From the NCBI GenBank assembly GCA_018398805.1, contig JAGFBZ010000817.1, forward strand, positions 1,320,001 to 1,384,000: DNA of 64,000 bases. The letters are read 5' to 3'. This document shows, in pieces, positions 32,643-43,483 of the stretch; position 1 is the stretch's first letter, and the number at the start of each line of letters is the position of its first letter. The notes beneath the pieces are model-generated. The model did no database searches, was not told where the DNA came from, and was given only the letters and a program-made list of their open reading frames with translations. Origin of the DNA: Hirundichthys speculiger (taxonomy: Eukaryota > Chordata > Actinopteri > Beloniformes > Exocoetidae). The translations under genes were made by a program, and so were the position numbers.

Positions 32643-35600
32643 CCCACACCACGCCCTAGCATTCGGTGGCGTAATTACAGAGCGATGCAAAGGACAACAG
32701 ACAAGCATAACTGCCACTAACGTTTGTCCAGTATATGTAAGCTATGTGCAAAGTTGCTTAATTGAAGCAGAAATCAGGCTTAAGACTCCCTCCAATCACT
32801 GACCTCTTATCTAAGCCACAAGCGATTACGGTTCTGTACGAATTGAAAAAACAACCTGCTGCTTATATCTAAAGTCAAGTTTGACATATTTTCTCATTTG
32901 AGAAAATTCAGCAGTAACAGTACCACTTTTTCTTCAGAACTGCAACAGCACTGAGCCAGGTGAGTATTAATGTATTTATCTGACAAGTCACAATAACAGA
33001 CAAACAATTATCAGAAAAGCAGTAATATCATTATGAAGGGACAGCAATTTCCAGTTCATCCTTTAGTGTTTTGCAACATTAAAAGATATTAAAGTTCAAA
33101 AAAAAAAAAAACAACAATTATTGCACCAGAACTGCATTGAGAAGCTGGTTAGGAGAAGAAATGTGTGTTATGTGCATTCAGGCGTGTGGGCCTCAACGCC
33201 CTCCTTCATCTCTGTGTGAATCAGAACCCCTCCACAGACATGATATTCTCTTGCCTCATTGTGTTCTCTCACTTGCACATCTGTTCGTTACTGAACAGGA
33301 AGAACCGACTGGCTGACTGGAGGCACCAGCATCTGTCACCACCGCTGTTATTGGCACTCGCAAATCCTGAAAGCTGTGAAGTTACGGGCACGCTTTTTTG
33401 TGGGTCAACTCTGATTCACGGCTGAGCATTAATGTTTTTGGATATGAGGTCACGCTGCTAAACGTAGATGACCTCGTTAAAAGACCTGTTGGCTCTCAGA
33501 ACTGCAGAAAGACCACCTGTAAGGAGATGTTTGACAGTTATAACACAGGAGGGAACACATTCTCATCTCCACTCCTGCTCTCGCGTTTGTCTGGTCGGTC
33601 ATTATCCTCCCACTGTCATTTTCCCTACGAAGCTCAACCTGATGCCCTCCTGAAGCAAGCAACAGCAGCAGTGCTTAGCAGAAATAACCATCATCTTTTT
33701 TTTTTTTTCAACACACTTGTGTGTTTCTGTATGAATCTGACAACTAAGTTGACAAACAGCAGTGACTTTGGCCGCTAGTTTACCTTGAATGACAGGTACT
33801 TCTGTCTCAATCAGAGGATGAGGAGGGTGTTAGCTGGACTGGTATGAGAAAGAACAGCAACTAGATGGAGAGTGACAGTTTAGACAGACATGGCAAATAA
33901 AGACGGAGCCTCCAGCACGTCTTTAGGCAGTTGTCAATCACGTTAAACAGACCCACCAAATCATTGCAGACATGCTGCAGCGTACCCTCATGTAAGTGCA
34001 AGTTATGCTTCACAGTTAAATTAAAACAACTGTTAGTATTTTACATGCTTATCAAATCAAATTTCCATTAATTGCAGCCTTCTTTGAATTCCTTGTAAAT
34101 GTTTTTTTTTTAAAAATAATAAGAAATCTGCACAAAGAATGATTGAGTTGAGGATCTGCAGGATGAAAGATGATAAAACTCGCTTTTGTCCATTTAACAG
34201 TGGTAATTGGTAATTCAGCAAAAATTTACCAACATACACTTTACATGTGGGAAGTAGAGAAACAGCAAATGCAATTTTCTTGGCCAGTTTTTTTTTTCCA
34301 ATTCTTTTCTCAAATTCTTGAGCGTCTGACTTGCCGATACCATCTGGCGGCAAAAAACATTAGAAGTCCACTTCACATTAATTCCAAAACTGCAGGAGGG
34401 TATATTCCATTCTCTCGATAACAACAATAATGATAAAAACTGCTGATATAAACTGCTCCAGGTTAGAGTGTAATCCAAATAGAATTGCTATATATTCCTC
34501 TTTTGTGCAGCGGATTACAGGTTTGTGACCTTTACCACAAACCTTTAGATTAAAATATCGTACCATATATGCACTTCTGCAAATGAAAACAGGTGCAGCA
34601 GGTGGTAAAACCCTGATCAGTCAGACCTCAAATGGACATTCAAATGACTGTTGTAAAACTCACTGATGCCCCTGGATCTGGCTTTCAGCAGGTTGTGGAA
34701 GCATGCTAGGAAACTATCAAAAGTCCAGGTAATGCTGCGTCAGAGTGGTCCTGCTTACTATTGTGTATTTTATGCTTAAGTGATGCTTTAAATTTCTAAA
34801 ACCTCTATCTGCAACTACAAAAAAGGACTGATTATCCAGTTCCAGGAATTACAGCGTTGTAGCAAAAAGCTGCAGGACGTGTGCCCTTGAATTTTAGTCT
34901 CTTTGCTCCAAGCCAACGTCTTCAAAGAGGGCGTATTTAGAGGGGTAATGCTGTTTTACAGGGTTGTAACCCAAAATGTTTTAGATGTTGTTCTTTTTTA
35001 GTGTTCTGCATCTTTTTTTTTTTTTTATTACATGAATAATCAAACAGCTAGTTTGGGACATTCTGTACTCACAAAGGAAGGCCTTCAACATGTTGAGACG
35101 GCTGTGGTAAGTAGGTAGAGCAGTCGCCTGCCAACCTTCAAGTGGGTGGTTTGATGTGACATTTACCATATTTATGGAAGTGTGTCTACATCGTTGCAGC
35201 TGCGTTAGGATGTGTTGGCTAACGCAAGGAAGAACACACACGTACAAAAGTGAATGTTCTGTGTGAGAGCATGCTCTGCTCTACTGCTGGATCATCCTCG
35301 GAGAAGATGTAGAAAATTTCGTAAGGGATAGAAAGATTAAAGAAAACGCTTGTTCTTTTCTCCAGGATGTTGTATTACCTTCAGTAACTCAGCAGCTAGA
35401 ATATTGTTGCACTTGATCCTAATTTTAAACTCCAATGCTCTGAGTCTTCAGTGAAGGCCACCCTTATGCAACATCTCTTTCAACTAATGAAAAAAGACAA
35501 CAATGAAGCATCGACCTAACAAAGTCCATGAGTCATTATGAAGTGGTGTCATGTCATGTGACTTGCTGTGTGGTGTCAGTGTAAAAGATGTCTGATTTTC

Positions 35601-36861
35601 TCCCAGTAGGCAGCCGTTTGTGAACAGCCTGTCTTCTTCCTGCAGCAGCCAATGAGCACCGTGCAGGCAGATACACTTGATATTCCCAACACAGCTCCAC
35701 CCAGATGGGACATCTGTTAGCTTACTGCGGTAAGACCCACATTCAGCATGAAGAAGGTATCACCAGTGGAATATGGATGAACTGCCCATCTGCCTCGATA
35801 TTAATTGGCAAGACAAACTGAAGAAAATCAGTTCAAGTTAATATTTTTGTAACTCCGCGTTAGTTTGTGAGAAAGCAGCTGGAGGGTGAATTAAGTTGCA
35901 GGAAAAACTGGAAAGTTTGTAGATGCAGGAGAATTAAAGGGCAAAGAGGTGCGAATCAATACAAATCCTAGGTGTTGCGGTTCTTTAAATTAGAGTTGGC
36001 TGCCCTGAGGCTGCAGTAGACATCATACCTGATCTTTGAAGAGGTCTACAGTGGATACTGCTGACAGGTTTATCTTGTTCAGCACCCACTAATCTACTTG
36101 CCTGTGTCTAAAAAAATGATAGGAAGTGCTCCGTCTGCCATGTGCTGTCCTGGTTCTGCTCACAGCTCATTCAGCTCAGACCATTCAGGCAGAATACGGG
36201 GGGAAAGATGTCTCAGCATTGAGAGCCAGCGGCTATCACTGAAACAAGGTGGGTCACAGGTCAGCGGTCCTTCCTGACGCAGGAGTCTATTTTACATGTG
36301 TGATATGGATCCATAGGATTGAGTCTCTAAACATGGCCAACGAGCGGTCTTAATCTCCAGAGCTTTATCCTCACTAATTCTGTACCGGGTCGCCAACAAA
36401 CCACACATAACTGCTGTGTATTCTTAGACCATAGCTGTACGGCTGTGAAGCTGCTTCTGGATGTTTCTAGACAGAGACAATACTCAGGTCAGGGACTGAA
36501 AAACTTAAGTGCTGACACAGTTAGAAAAAAAAGGCACAAGTACTTGTGTGCTTAGTTAATATCATGATTATGTTTCACCTCTAGAGTGATGAAACTGAAA
36601 ACAGTAGTCTCTGTTATTGATCTTGGAATCTACACGGGCCTGTCACAGCAGTTACAGGATGTGGACATGACCTGAGAACAACTTAAGACCTCCACTTAAT
36701 GCCCACTTGTAACAGGAGCATCTGACTGGATCACTGAAGGAGATGAAATTTGCTTCAACTGTTTATTTGAAGTAAACTGTTTATTTTCAATATTCAGAGA
36801 ACTTAAAGGACTTGTACATAAGTACTGAGTGACACAAAGGAATGTTTGCCTTTGTTTTAGC
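32643..36861. other. long spacer, nothing recognised
   Basis: About 4.2 kb without a supported exon or repeat family. Homopolymers occur near 33100 (A), 33698-33709 (T) and 35012-35026 (T). Open frames here are short and lack motifs. Confidence 0.45.
36762..36785 (-). promoter_or_regulatory. two candidate polyadenylation signals
   Basis: AATAAA appears twice on the minus strand, 12 bases apart, downstream of the candidate terminal exon. AT-rich sequence produces such hexamers by chance, so this supports the exon only weakly. Confidence 0.3.
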
Positions 36862-37018
36862 TCAGAAGGTCCCCTGTGGCATCGGGGTTAAGTGGCTTTT
36901 AAAATATTCTTCTAGATTTACTCCTATTTGGTCTCCTGCATCACTATTTTTCTCTTCTGTCATTACTTTCTTGAGTCTCCGAATCACATCTGCCACCATG
37001 TCCACTGCATCACGGTGA
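36862..37018 (-). CDS. candidate 3'-terminal coding exon, protein unknown
   Basis: On the minus strand CTACTTTTCCCTTTCACGG followed by TAATGACGCTCAG gives a branch-like motif, pyrimidine tract and acceptor. The open segment after it encodes about 51 residues, starting HRDAVDMVADVIRRLKKVM and ending LTPMPQGTF before TGA. It is rich in charged residues and looks helical. AATAAA occurs on the same strand at 36785-36780 and again at 36767-36762, roughly 80-100 nt beyond the stop, as in a last exon. I do not recognise the protein. It would end a transcript upstream of the other two minus-strand candidates, so it would belong to another gene or isoform. Chance is a serious alternative. Confidence 0.3.
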
Positions 37019-37405
37019 CTGAGCGTCATTATGCCGTGAAAGGGAAAAGTAGTTGTCACAAGAAACAACCAGAACAGGAGTCCAAAGTTGTTTTTATTGG
37101 ACCTGTGGACTGCTCTTACTCAACCTCAACTAACTACTTTTGTTTACATTTTTTACACTTATGACTACAGTGATACATTGTTTGGCATCTTATTTATCTT
37201 ATTTTAGCATTTTATTTTTGTTAATTGATTTTCTTTGCATTTCTTTTTAAGGTTATGTTGATATTTCTTTATTTTTTTGTGGATTTTCTATCTTTTATGA
37301 TATTTTTCCCCGCCAATATTCAAATGCATTCCTTTGCCTTTATAAAGCAGGTTTAACCACCTGTGTTTTAAGTATGCTACTGAGAAAAGAAACAAAAAAA
37401 ATAAA

Positions 37406-38116
37406 GGGTGCATTTACATGGGAAGTTTAATTCCTCTTTAATTCAGAATTAAAGTTAAAGCCGAATAAAAGTTACCATGTAAACACTTAATTCCATATGA
37501 AAATGTCAATTCCGAATTAACTTAATTCCGAAGTAAGTGGCTGGTTTATTCCCATTTTAATTCCGCATTAAGTAATTCCGCGGTCATGTATACACTCATT
37601 CCTCTTTAAATTAAATCCCGTCTTTCTGCGCATGCTCGTTCTCTTGCCCGTCTGTCGCGATGACGCTTATATTCCGGCAGCACGCAGTAAACGGTGTTCA
37701 AGAGCAGAGACGATTCATTTAATAAATAGCTTGGAGGAACTGGAAATAATTAAAAGAACAGATGGCAGGAAACATAAAAATTGTGAGCTTTTCAAAGCGG
37801 CCAGGTTAAATGAAGGAGGTTTCGCAGATAGAGACGCCACCCAGGTCAAAAATAAGTGGAATGTTGTTGCTAACCAGTTAGCTAAGTTTGTTTTCTTCCG
37901 GTAGACGTAAATACGTCCGCCCCCCCATCCAATCAGAACCCTTCCCAACCCCCAGACCTAAAGCGGAGTTGGATAAAGCCGAACTAACGTGTTTTCCATG
38001 TCAACCTTAATTCGGAATTACTATTTCCATGTAAACTCGAAGGAAAACAGTTTAATTCGGAATTATTTAATTCCTAATTTTAATTCTGAATTAAAAAACA
38101 TCATGTAACCACAGCC
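37406..38116 (+). mobile_element. Harbinger-like inverted-repeat element, ~711 bp
   Basis: The left end GGGTGCATTTACATGG and the right end, read in reverse as TGGCTGTGGTTACATG, are inverted relatives. Both are followed by TTTAATTCAGAATTAAA. The subterminal regions are packed with AATTCCGAATTAA motifs in both orientations. The centre encodes a Myb/SANT-like domain fragment, which is the partner protein found in PIF/Harbinger transposons. The DDE nuclease gene is absent. A three-base target duplication could not be fixed. Confidence 0.65.
37632..37904 (+). pseudogene. Myb/SANT-like (trihelix) domain fragment in the Harbinger-like element
   Basis: A 90-codon open frame holds RCSRAETIHLINSLEELEI, then DGRKHKNCELFKAA and DATQVKNKWNVV. 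The spacing matches a Myb/SANT-like trihelix domain: an acidic-basic first helix with LI, a central DGRK-type turn, and a last helix with QVKNKW. In Harbinger transposons this protein binds the element ends and works with the transposase. The usual first tryptophan is replaced by cysteine (RCS). The frame ends at a TAG soon after the domain, so only the DNA-binding part survives. Whether it was ever expressed from this short copy is unknown. Confidence 0.6.
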
Positions 38117-39929
38117 AATGTGGCATTGCATTCTCAGTGTGTAGGTTGCAGCTCTATTGTTCTCTCCCCCAAAGAGGATGTTTGAAGTGGAACCAGTTAG
38201 TGGATCTGGAGTAAAAAGCTGCCCATCATTAATGCACGGGTAGTTAACTTATAAAGAGACTTAACATCTCATGTGTGTCAAGATTCGAGTGGTACAAGTC
38301 CCTATTTTCTGTATTCACTGTGAATTTTTTTTAATAAAAACAGATTTCTCAAAATCTTTTTCTTTCAAGCCCACTTTCTCCTATTCCTAAGACACAGACA
38401 ACATCCAAGTATTGATGTTTGGAAAAGCTGCATGACTATAGCTACATGAGTACCTTTAAAGTTGGTGAAATAACACAAATTTAAAATTCTAAGTTTCTTC
38501 AACTAACTGCTGTTTTGTCCTCCTACAGTAAGGTTTGAATTCAATGCCAAGATTAGGTTTATTTCAGAACAAGGGTCGGGGTTAAGCGTGCTGGCATATG
38601 GGTTTTGTTTCCAGGTTATGGATTAAGTTATTTGTTGGAGCTTGTTATCCGTCCGTGTGTGTCCAGCTCCTTGCTTCTGAGCCTCTGAATCTATTACACT
38701 ATTAACGACGTCAAAAGCTTTGCTGACGCACAACTCTACTAGTCCTCATGAATTCAACAGTGTAGCTTTTCTCTTTTGCTGGTCGCAGCAGGGAGCTGAT
38801 GTGGAAGAGTTCATCCACAGGACAGTATGACTTCTGCCTTATTAATCCCCCAAAGCCTAACAAAAGAAGTCAGCCTGTAGCCTGTTTTTGCTTTGTCCTT
38901 GTTGTCGAACCTCCCCATTTTCTTCCTTCCCCTTCCCCCCCTTTCACTCCATGCCACCAACAAGACAGCTCCTCTCTACCCCAACTGCGTTGTTAGATGG
39001 AGCAACGACATCTCTTTCCTCACGCCTCACCCGCGGAGCATCTTCTGCACCACTGCTCTGCCACCACAGATTCATCAGCGCAGATATCCTGCAAACTTCC
39101 TGAACAAACAAGAGTGCTGGCCTCTGCTTCTCACCGTACAACTGCACACAGAGATTTCACAAAAGTACACCTCCTCAGCTGCACCACACACACACACCCC
39201 AGGTTGCTTTCCAACACACTGAAGGCTGCTGTTCTGACATCTGGTCCATGATTCAGATAGAAATGGACAAACTGGGCCTCTCTTTCTGTTTGACCTAATA
39301 GTTGCTGACATCTTTTTGGATTGCAAAAAGATGATGTAAGACTCTTTGCAGGTCTTACATCAATTGGAGAAAGTTCCCTCTTCACTTTTGAGACCACACC
39401 ACAGGAACCTCTGCAAATTGTAGTTAACAGAGCTGCTTTTATAGGGTCCTTTTTTAGGCTCTTACCTCTGAGTAAGATCTAATATCTACCTCTGGCCTTT
39501 TATAGCATGAGGAGAACCATTTGTAGTCCAACTCTACAGTATTTAGTCAATGCACTGCAAATAGTCCAAAAGGCAAGTGTTGAATGATAGCTGATGTTAA
39601 ACCAGACTGATACGCTTTAGTCAAAATACCATTAGTGATACAGTACAAAAACTCCCTTTTCAACTCTCTCTTCACAGCTATGTCTAGCGTGGTTGGTTTT
39701 AGGGATGAAGTCTGATGCCAACTAGGAAGTAAGTTTAATTGCAGTTCCTAAATTGAGCAGTGGGGCTGCTTCCAAAAGCGAGTAAATCGCCATCGACCCC
39801 TATGTTAAAATATCCAACTTTTAGGCAGAATCAAACAAGAATCAAACAAGCCTGGTTCTGTGAGGACCGAGTCTGTCGGCAGAGGGCCACGCGAGGCAAC
39901 ATCAGTCTTTACATCAAGATCATGTGGTA
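38117..39929. other. spacer, pyrimidine-rich in part
   Basis: The plus strand at 38880-39250 is C/T-rich with overlapping open frames on both strands, which are compositional artefacts. No repeat family or exon is recognised. Confidence 0.4.
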
Positions 39930-40175
39930 GCCTGCACCTTTACACCTTCTTATGAGGTGATCCCTGAGATTTATGCTAATTAATGCACCTCATGATCATG
40001 CCACCATCTTGCAATCAATTGGATATCACAACCATACACACACTCTTACAAATAAATCAGTTTTACCTGGGGTTCGTGATTCCGGAGTGGTTTATTTTTT
40101 ATTTTTTTGTAAGGAGGTGATTTATGTGTAAATCTACTGGAAAATATATTGGGATTTCGTGAATGAAGCCCAGCA
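39930..40175. mobile_element. MITE-like repeat, family shared with 63.3 kb
   Basis: The order GGTGATCCCTGAGATTTATG, GCTAATTAATGCAC, GATTTATGTGTAAATCTACT and GGGATTTCGTGAATGAAGCC parallels 63300-63505. There the same order appears as TGATCCCTGGGTGATG, GCTAATTAATGAGC, AATTTATGTGCAAATCCACT and AGATTTCATGAATGAAGCC. Both copies are in the same orientation. The closing motif is typical of fish DNA-transposon ends. Boundaries are approximate. Confidence 0.55.
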
Positions 40176-40243
40176 TGTTTTTGCCCTTGGGTCTGACATT
40201 AATCACAACTGATGCCACATGCATGAGTTAAGGGTGTGATGTT

Positions 40244-40270
40244 CACACACACACACACACACACACACAC
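40244..40270. repeat. (CA)n microsatellite
   Basis: About 13 CA units. Confidence 0.95.
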
Positions 40271-40555
40271 TAATGATCAAGCACAGTGACATGTGACTCA
40301 GTTCATTAGTTCATGATAAAAATTAGCATACAGACAACACTCACTGCATAATTCAGCATTTTAAGATCCCACTCTGTTCATTTAAAAAATGTAATAAATT
40401 CAGCATTCTGACTATTTAATACTGTACACAAATACTGTCCCAGTGGTACATAGCAGCACCTGAAATTCTGTGCTGGTAATTATTAAAAATACATTCAGAA
40501 ATATAAGTCCAATGTTCTCTCTCTCTCTTTTGTTTTTTTATACAGGATTTTGTGT

Positions 40556-40700
40556 CTTCAGTGGCCTTTATTATTGGAAGTTGACAGGAAAGTGAGGCAG
40601 AAAGAGGGGGAAGACACGCAGCAAAGGATCACAGGCCAGGAGTCGAACGTGCAACCACTGTAGGAGGACAACAGCCTGTAAGTGGACCGCCAGTCAATTT
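40556..40700 (-). mobile_element. tRNA-type SINE
   Basis: On the minus strand this runs from a head region ending GTTGTCCTCCTACAG through a B-box (GTTCGACTCC), then GCTGCGTGTCTTCCCC and on to CAATAATAAAGGCC. The same layout is seen on the plus strand at 54277-54450 and, more diverged, at 19355-19480. The B-box plus the 3' AATAAAGGC motif define the family within this window. The parent tRNA is not assigned. Confidence 0.7.
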
Positions 40701-40884
40701 TTAATTATTTTTCACATAAGCTGAATTTTTTTGCCCACTGAAGAATTAGGTGTGGTGTTTTTTTTTTGTTTTTGTTTTTAATCATAAAGCTGGACGCTGG
40801 ATATTTTACTGGATCTTTTTTGAAGCTTTATGCGATAGTTTCATTCAGGTCTCTTGGAAAATGGATCCTCATCTTGTTCTAACT

Positions 40885-41521
40885 CACAGGTGTCAAACAC
40901 AAGGCCTGCGGGCCAAATGTGGCCCGCTACGTCATTGTATGTGGCCCTCGAGAGCTTGTGCATTATTGGCTTAAATTTTAAACCAATATTTTAAGACTTA
41001 AAATAAGATTAAGCCACTTTAAAATGCATATTGACAATAAACTGCATCTCCCATAATGCATTTCATCGTTACCCACAACAATAACAGTATATCACCATGA
41101 GCACGACATCAAGACGATTTTCAGAGCTGATGGACTTGAGAAAAACCTCTACAAACTAGCCTTAACATGTCCAAGAAAAGAAAAAATTAAATTAAACACG
41201 GAGCTAAGTATGCTAAATTTAGCCCACAAGAAAACTAAAGAGTCATTTCCGCCTCTGAAACCAAGGTAGGGATACTCTCAGTGATGTAAACATCACCTGT
41301 GCGAGAGCAGTGTTACAACCACAAACCCGAGTTTAATATAATGATTTAAATATTTGAAACTTGAATAATTAATAAATACAGAAACACTTATTTAACAATA
41401 TAATAAGGTGTAGTTTAATTTGTTTTGATTTACATTGCATTTTGTTACATTCATGCTGTCAATCTGGCCCTTCGAGGGCAACCAGATGTGGCCCTCAGTG
41501 AAAATGAGTCTGACACCCTTG
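40885..41521. mobile_element. hAT element, 637 bp, with perfect 8-bp target duplication
   Basis: TTCTAACT flanks both sides (40877-40884 and 41522-41529). The termini CACAGGTGTCAAAC and, inverted, CAAGGGTGTCAGAC form the terminal inverted repeat. Subterminal GGCC-rich motifs (CTGCGGGCCAAATG, GGCCCTTCGAGGGC) are typical of a Charlie-like hAT group. An internal piece encodes a short run resembling a hAT transposase coding remnant, but no long frame persists. The complete boundaries and exact duplication make this one of the best-defined elements in the window. Confidence 0.92.
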
Positions 41522-41529
41522 TTCTAACT

Positions 41530-42593
41530 GATAAAAAAGTTTATTATAGATGTCCAAAAATACGATCAGGATTGGAAACAGATGGTGCAGCCCCATCAAT
41601 GCTCCACAGGTTTTGAGAGGGTGAACATTATCCATGTGTTTGTCTGTGTACACAGAACCATATGTCATGTTACAGAAAATGCACTTCACCAGGTTTACTG
41701 TGGTGATTCCCAGGCAGTGCTGAGTATTTATGACTAAACACACGCTGACACTGAAATAAAAAGCTTTAATGGCACTGAAGCTATCATCAACGCCTCAGTC
41801 ATGAAATTGAGTGGTTGTGCAGTTTCCTGTCACATGCCATGTTCACCCAGCAGCTAGATAGTGCTTCAACCATACATGTTCATGACTTTACCAACCCTCA
41901 CTTGTACCCCATGTTTCCAATATTGTTAAATAAATCCAACAGATATACGGTCTGTGGTCAACTGACACTTCTTTTTTTTTTTTTTTGCATCTAAATCTAC
42001 CTTACTAAAATGTGGAATAAAATATTAGCAAGTGCATGACACAGATCAATATGAATTAGATTTTGTCAATAGATGTATAATTTTGAGGCACCTGAAACCT
42101 CTCCGCTCTGCATCCTCTTAGAATATCCATGTCTGGCCGGGCCACCAGAGTCCTGTCTACAATTCAACTTCAAATCCACTTTTGCCCTGATGAAAGTGGA
42201 TTAAAGCTACGGGGGTGAAGATTAGAGATGTGTCCTACAATGCTTGCTTCACTTGATCACTTTGTCTCTGTGTACATACAGATATAGAACTACTTAACGC
42301 ACCACGAGGGCACCAGGTCATCACCAAAAAACTAAGAGACAAATCCAATAAGGTGGTAGTAATAAGGATCAAAGGGAGATGCTGGGTTCACTTTGGGTGA
42401 GGTAGTCATGGAAAAAAAAAAACTTAACTATACACTTAGCTTTAAAGTTTTAACTACAAGTACATCATAAAAAAGTAACCATCATATCCTAAGCAAGTCA
42501 GAATTCAATGTAAGTTTAATTTAAGCTGACTGTATGTGTTATGAAGGCAAATGAGTGTTGGTTAAGGGCTCAGTGTACAGCAAGGTTGTGCAC
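41530..42593. other. spacer, nothing recognised
   Basis: A T run at 41971-41986 and an A run at 42412-42422 are the only notable items. No exon or repeat family is recognised. Confidence 0.45.
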
Positions 42594-42641
42594 GTTTATA
42601 CTCCAATAAGACAATGAATATTGTCTTATTGGAGTATAAAC
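42594..42641. repeat. perfect 22-bp palindrome with 4-bp loop
   Basis: GTTTATACTCCAATAAGACA plus AT (42594-42615) is followed by the loop GAAT and then its exact reverse complement (42620-42641). All 22 pairs match. It lies outside the neighbouring hAT element. Confidence 0.98.
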
Positions 42642-42726
42642 AGTCAGTAATTATTGTTGTAATTATTGTTGAGATGTTGTGGTGCATTAGATTACTAGTA
42701 AACAGTTAATTTCTGTCACTGTACAG

Positions 42727-43475
42727 CAGTATTGGGCAAGTTCACTTTCTACACAAACTAGTTCAATTCATAGTTCACAAAAATTAAAATGAACTAGTTC
42801 AGTTCACCATTTCAAAAAGTGAACTAAATAGTTCATTTTTAGTTCTTTTAGTTGTTTTTTCTGTCGAAAACTATGTGTCCAATTCAGAATTAACCAACCA
42901 GGGTTCACATTAGGGTTTGAAGGGACAGCCCATGTAAAACTGTAGTTTCTCTTTCAGCTTCTCTCTACAGTATATTAAAAATATGAGGAAAAACTTGCTA
43001 CCAAATGGTCTTTATTATAAGACAAAAACAGGTCCTTAAGGTGCAAATGTTTTTTTTTCCCCCATTTCAATATTTCAATCCCCGACTCCAAAGATTACAG
43101 TGTAATCTTTGGAGTCGGGGCGCTCCTCCGGCTCTGGGCGACTGCAGCTTTGATCTTCCTCCATGCTTGTTTTAAACTTTTGATGACGCAATTGTCAGCG
43201 TGACAGAAGCGACAGCCCGTGTTGCCATGTTTGATTGCTTTCTTAAGATACATATTAGGCTCGTTTATTGTGTATTTTAAATGAGGCTCGCTGGAAACCT
43301 GGCACGGTTTTGACAGTGCGTGAACTTTGAAAGGACGTCGTTCACAGTTGCCAAATGAACTCGTTCACACCCAGCGCTCGTCAAGGGGAAAGAGAGCGCG
43401 TTCAGTTCATGTTTGCACAAAATATGAACTAGTTCATGAACTTTCGTTCAATGAACGCGTTCAGGTACAACACCG
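42727..43475. mobile_element. hAT-like element, 749 bp
   Basis: The ends CAGTATTGGGCAAGTTCAC and, inverted, CGGTGTTGTACCTGAACGC are imperfect inverted repeats. CTGTACAG on the left (42719-42726) and CCGTACAG on the right (43476-43483) make an 8-bp duplication with one mismatch. Both subterminal regions are full of GAACTAGTTCA-type motifs in both orientations, a known style of fish hAT element. The interior has no long frame. It holds a perfect 19-bp palindrome that is listed separately. Confidence 0.8.
43080..43120. repeat. perfect 19-bp palindrome with 3-bp loop inside the hAT element
   Basis: CCCCGACTCCAAAGATTAC (43080-43098), loop AGT, then the exact reverse complement (43102-43120). All 19 pairs match. 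Confidence 0.98.
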
Positions 43476-43483
43476 CCGTACAG

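Noticed and set aside
32074..32659. Cys/Val/Leu-rich frames up to 113 codons
   Set aside because: They lie inside the LTR and its (GT)n border and reflect T/G-rich sequence.
38799..39397. Cluster of open frames on both strands
   Set aside because: Pyrimidine-rich composition lowers stop frequency. No protein family is recognised.
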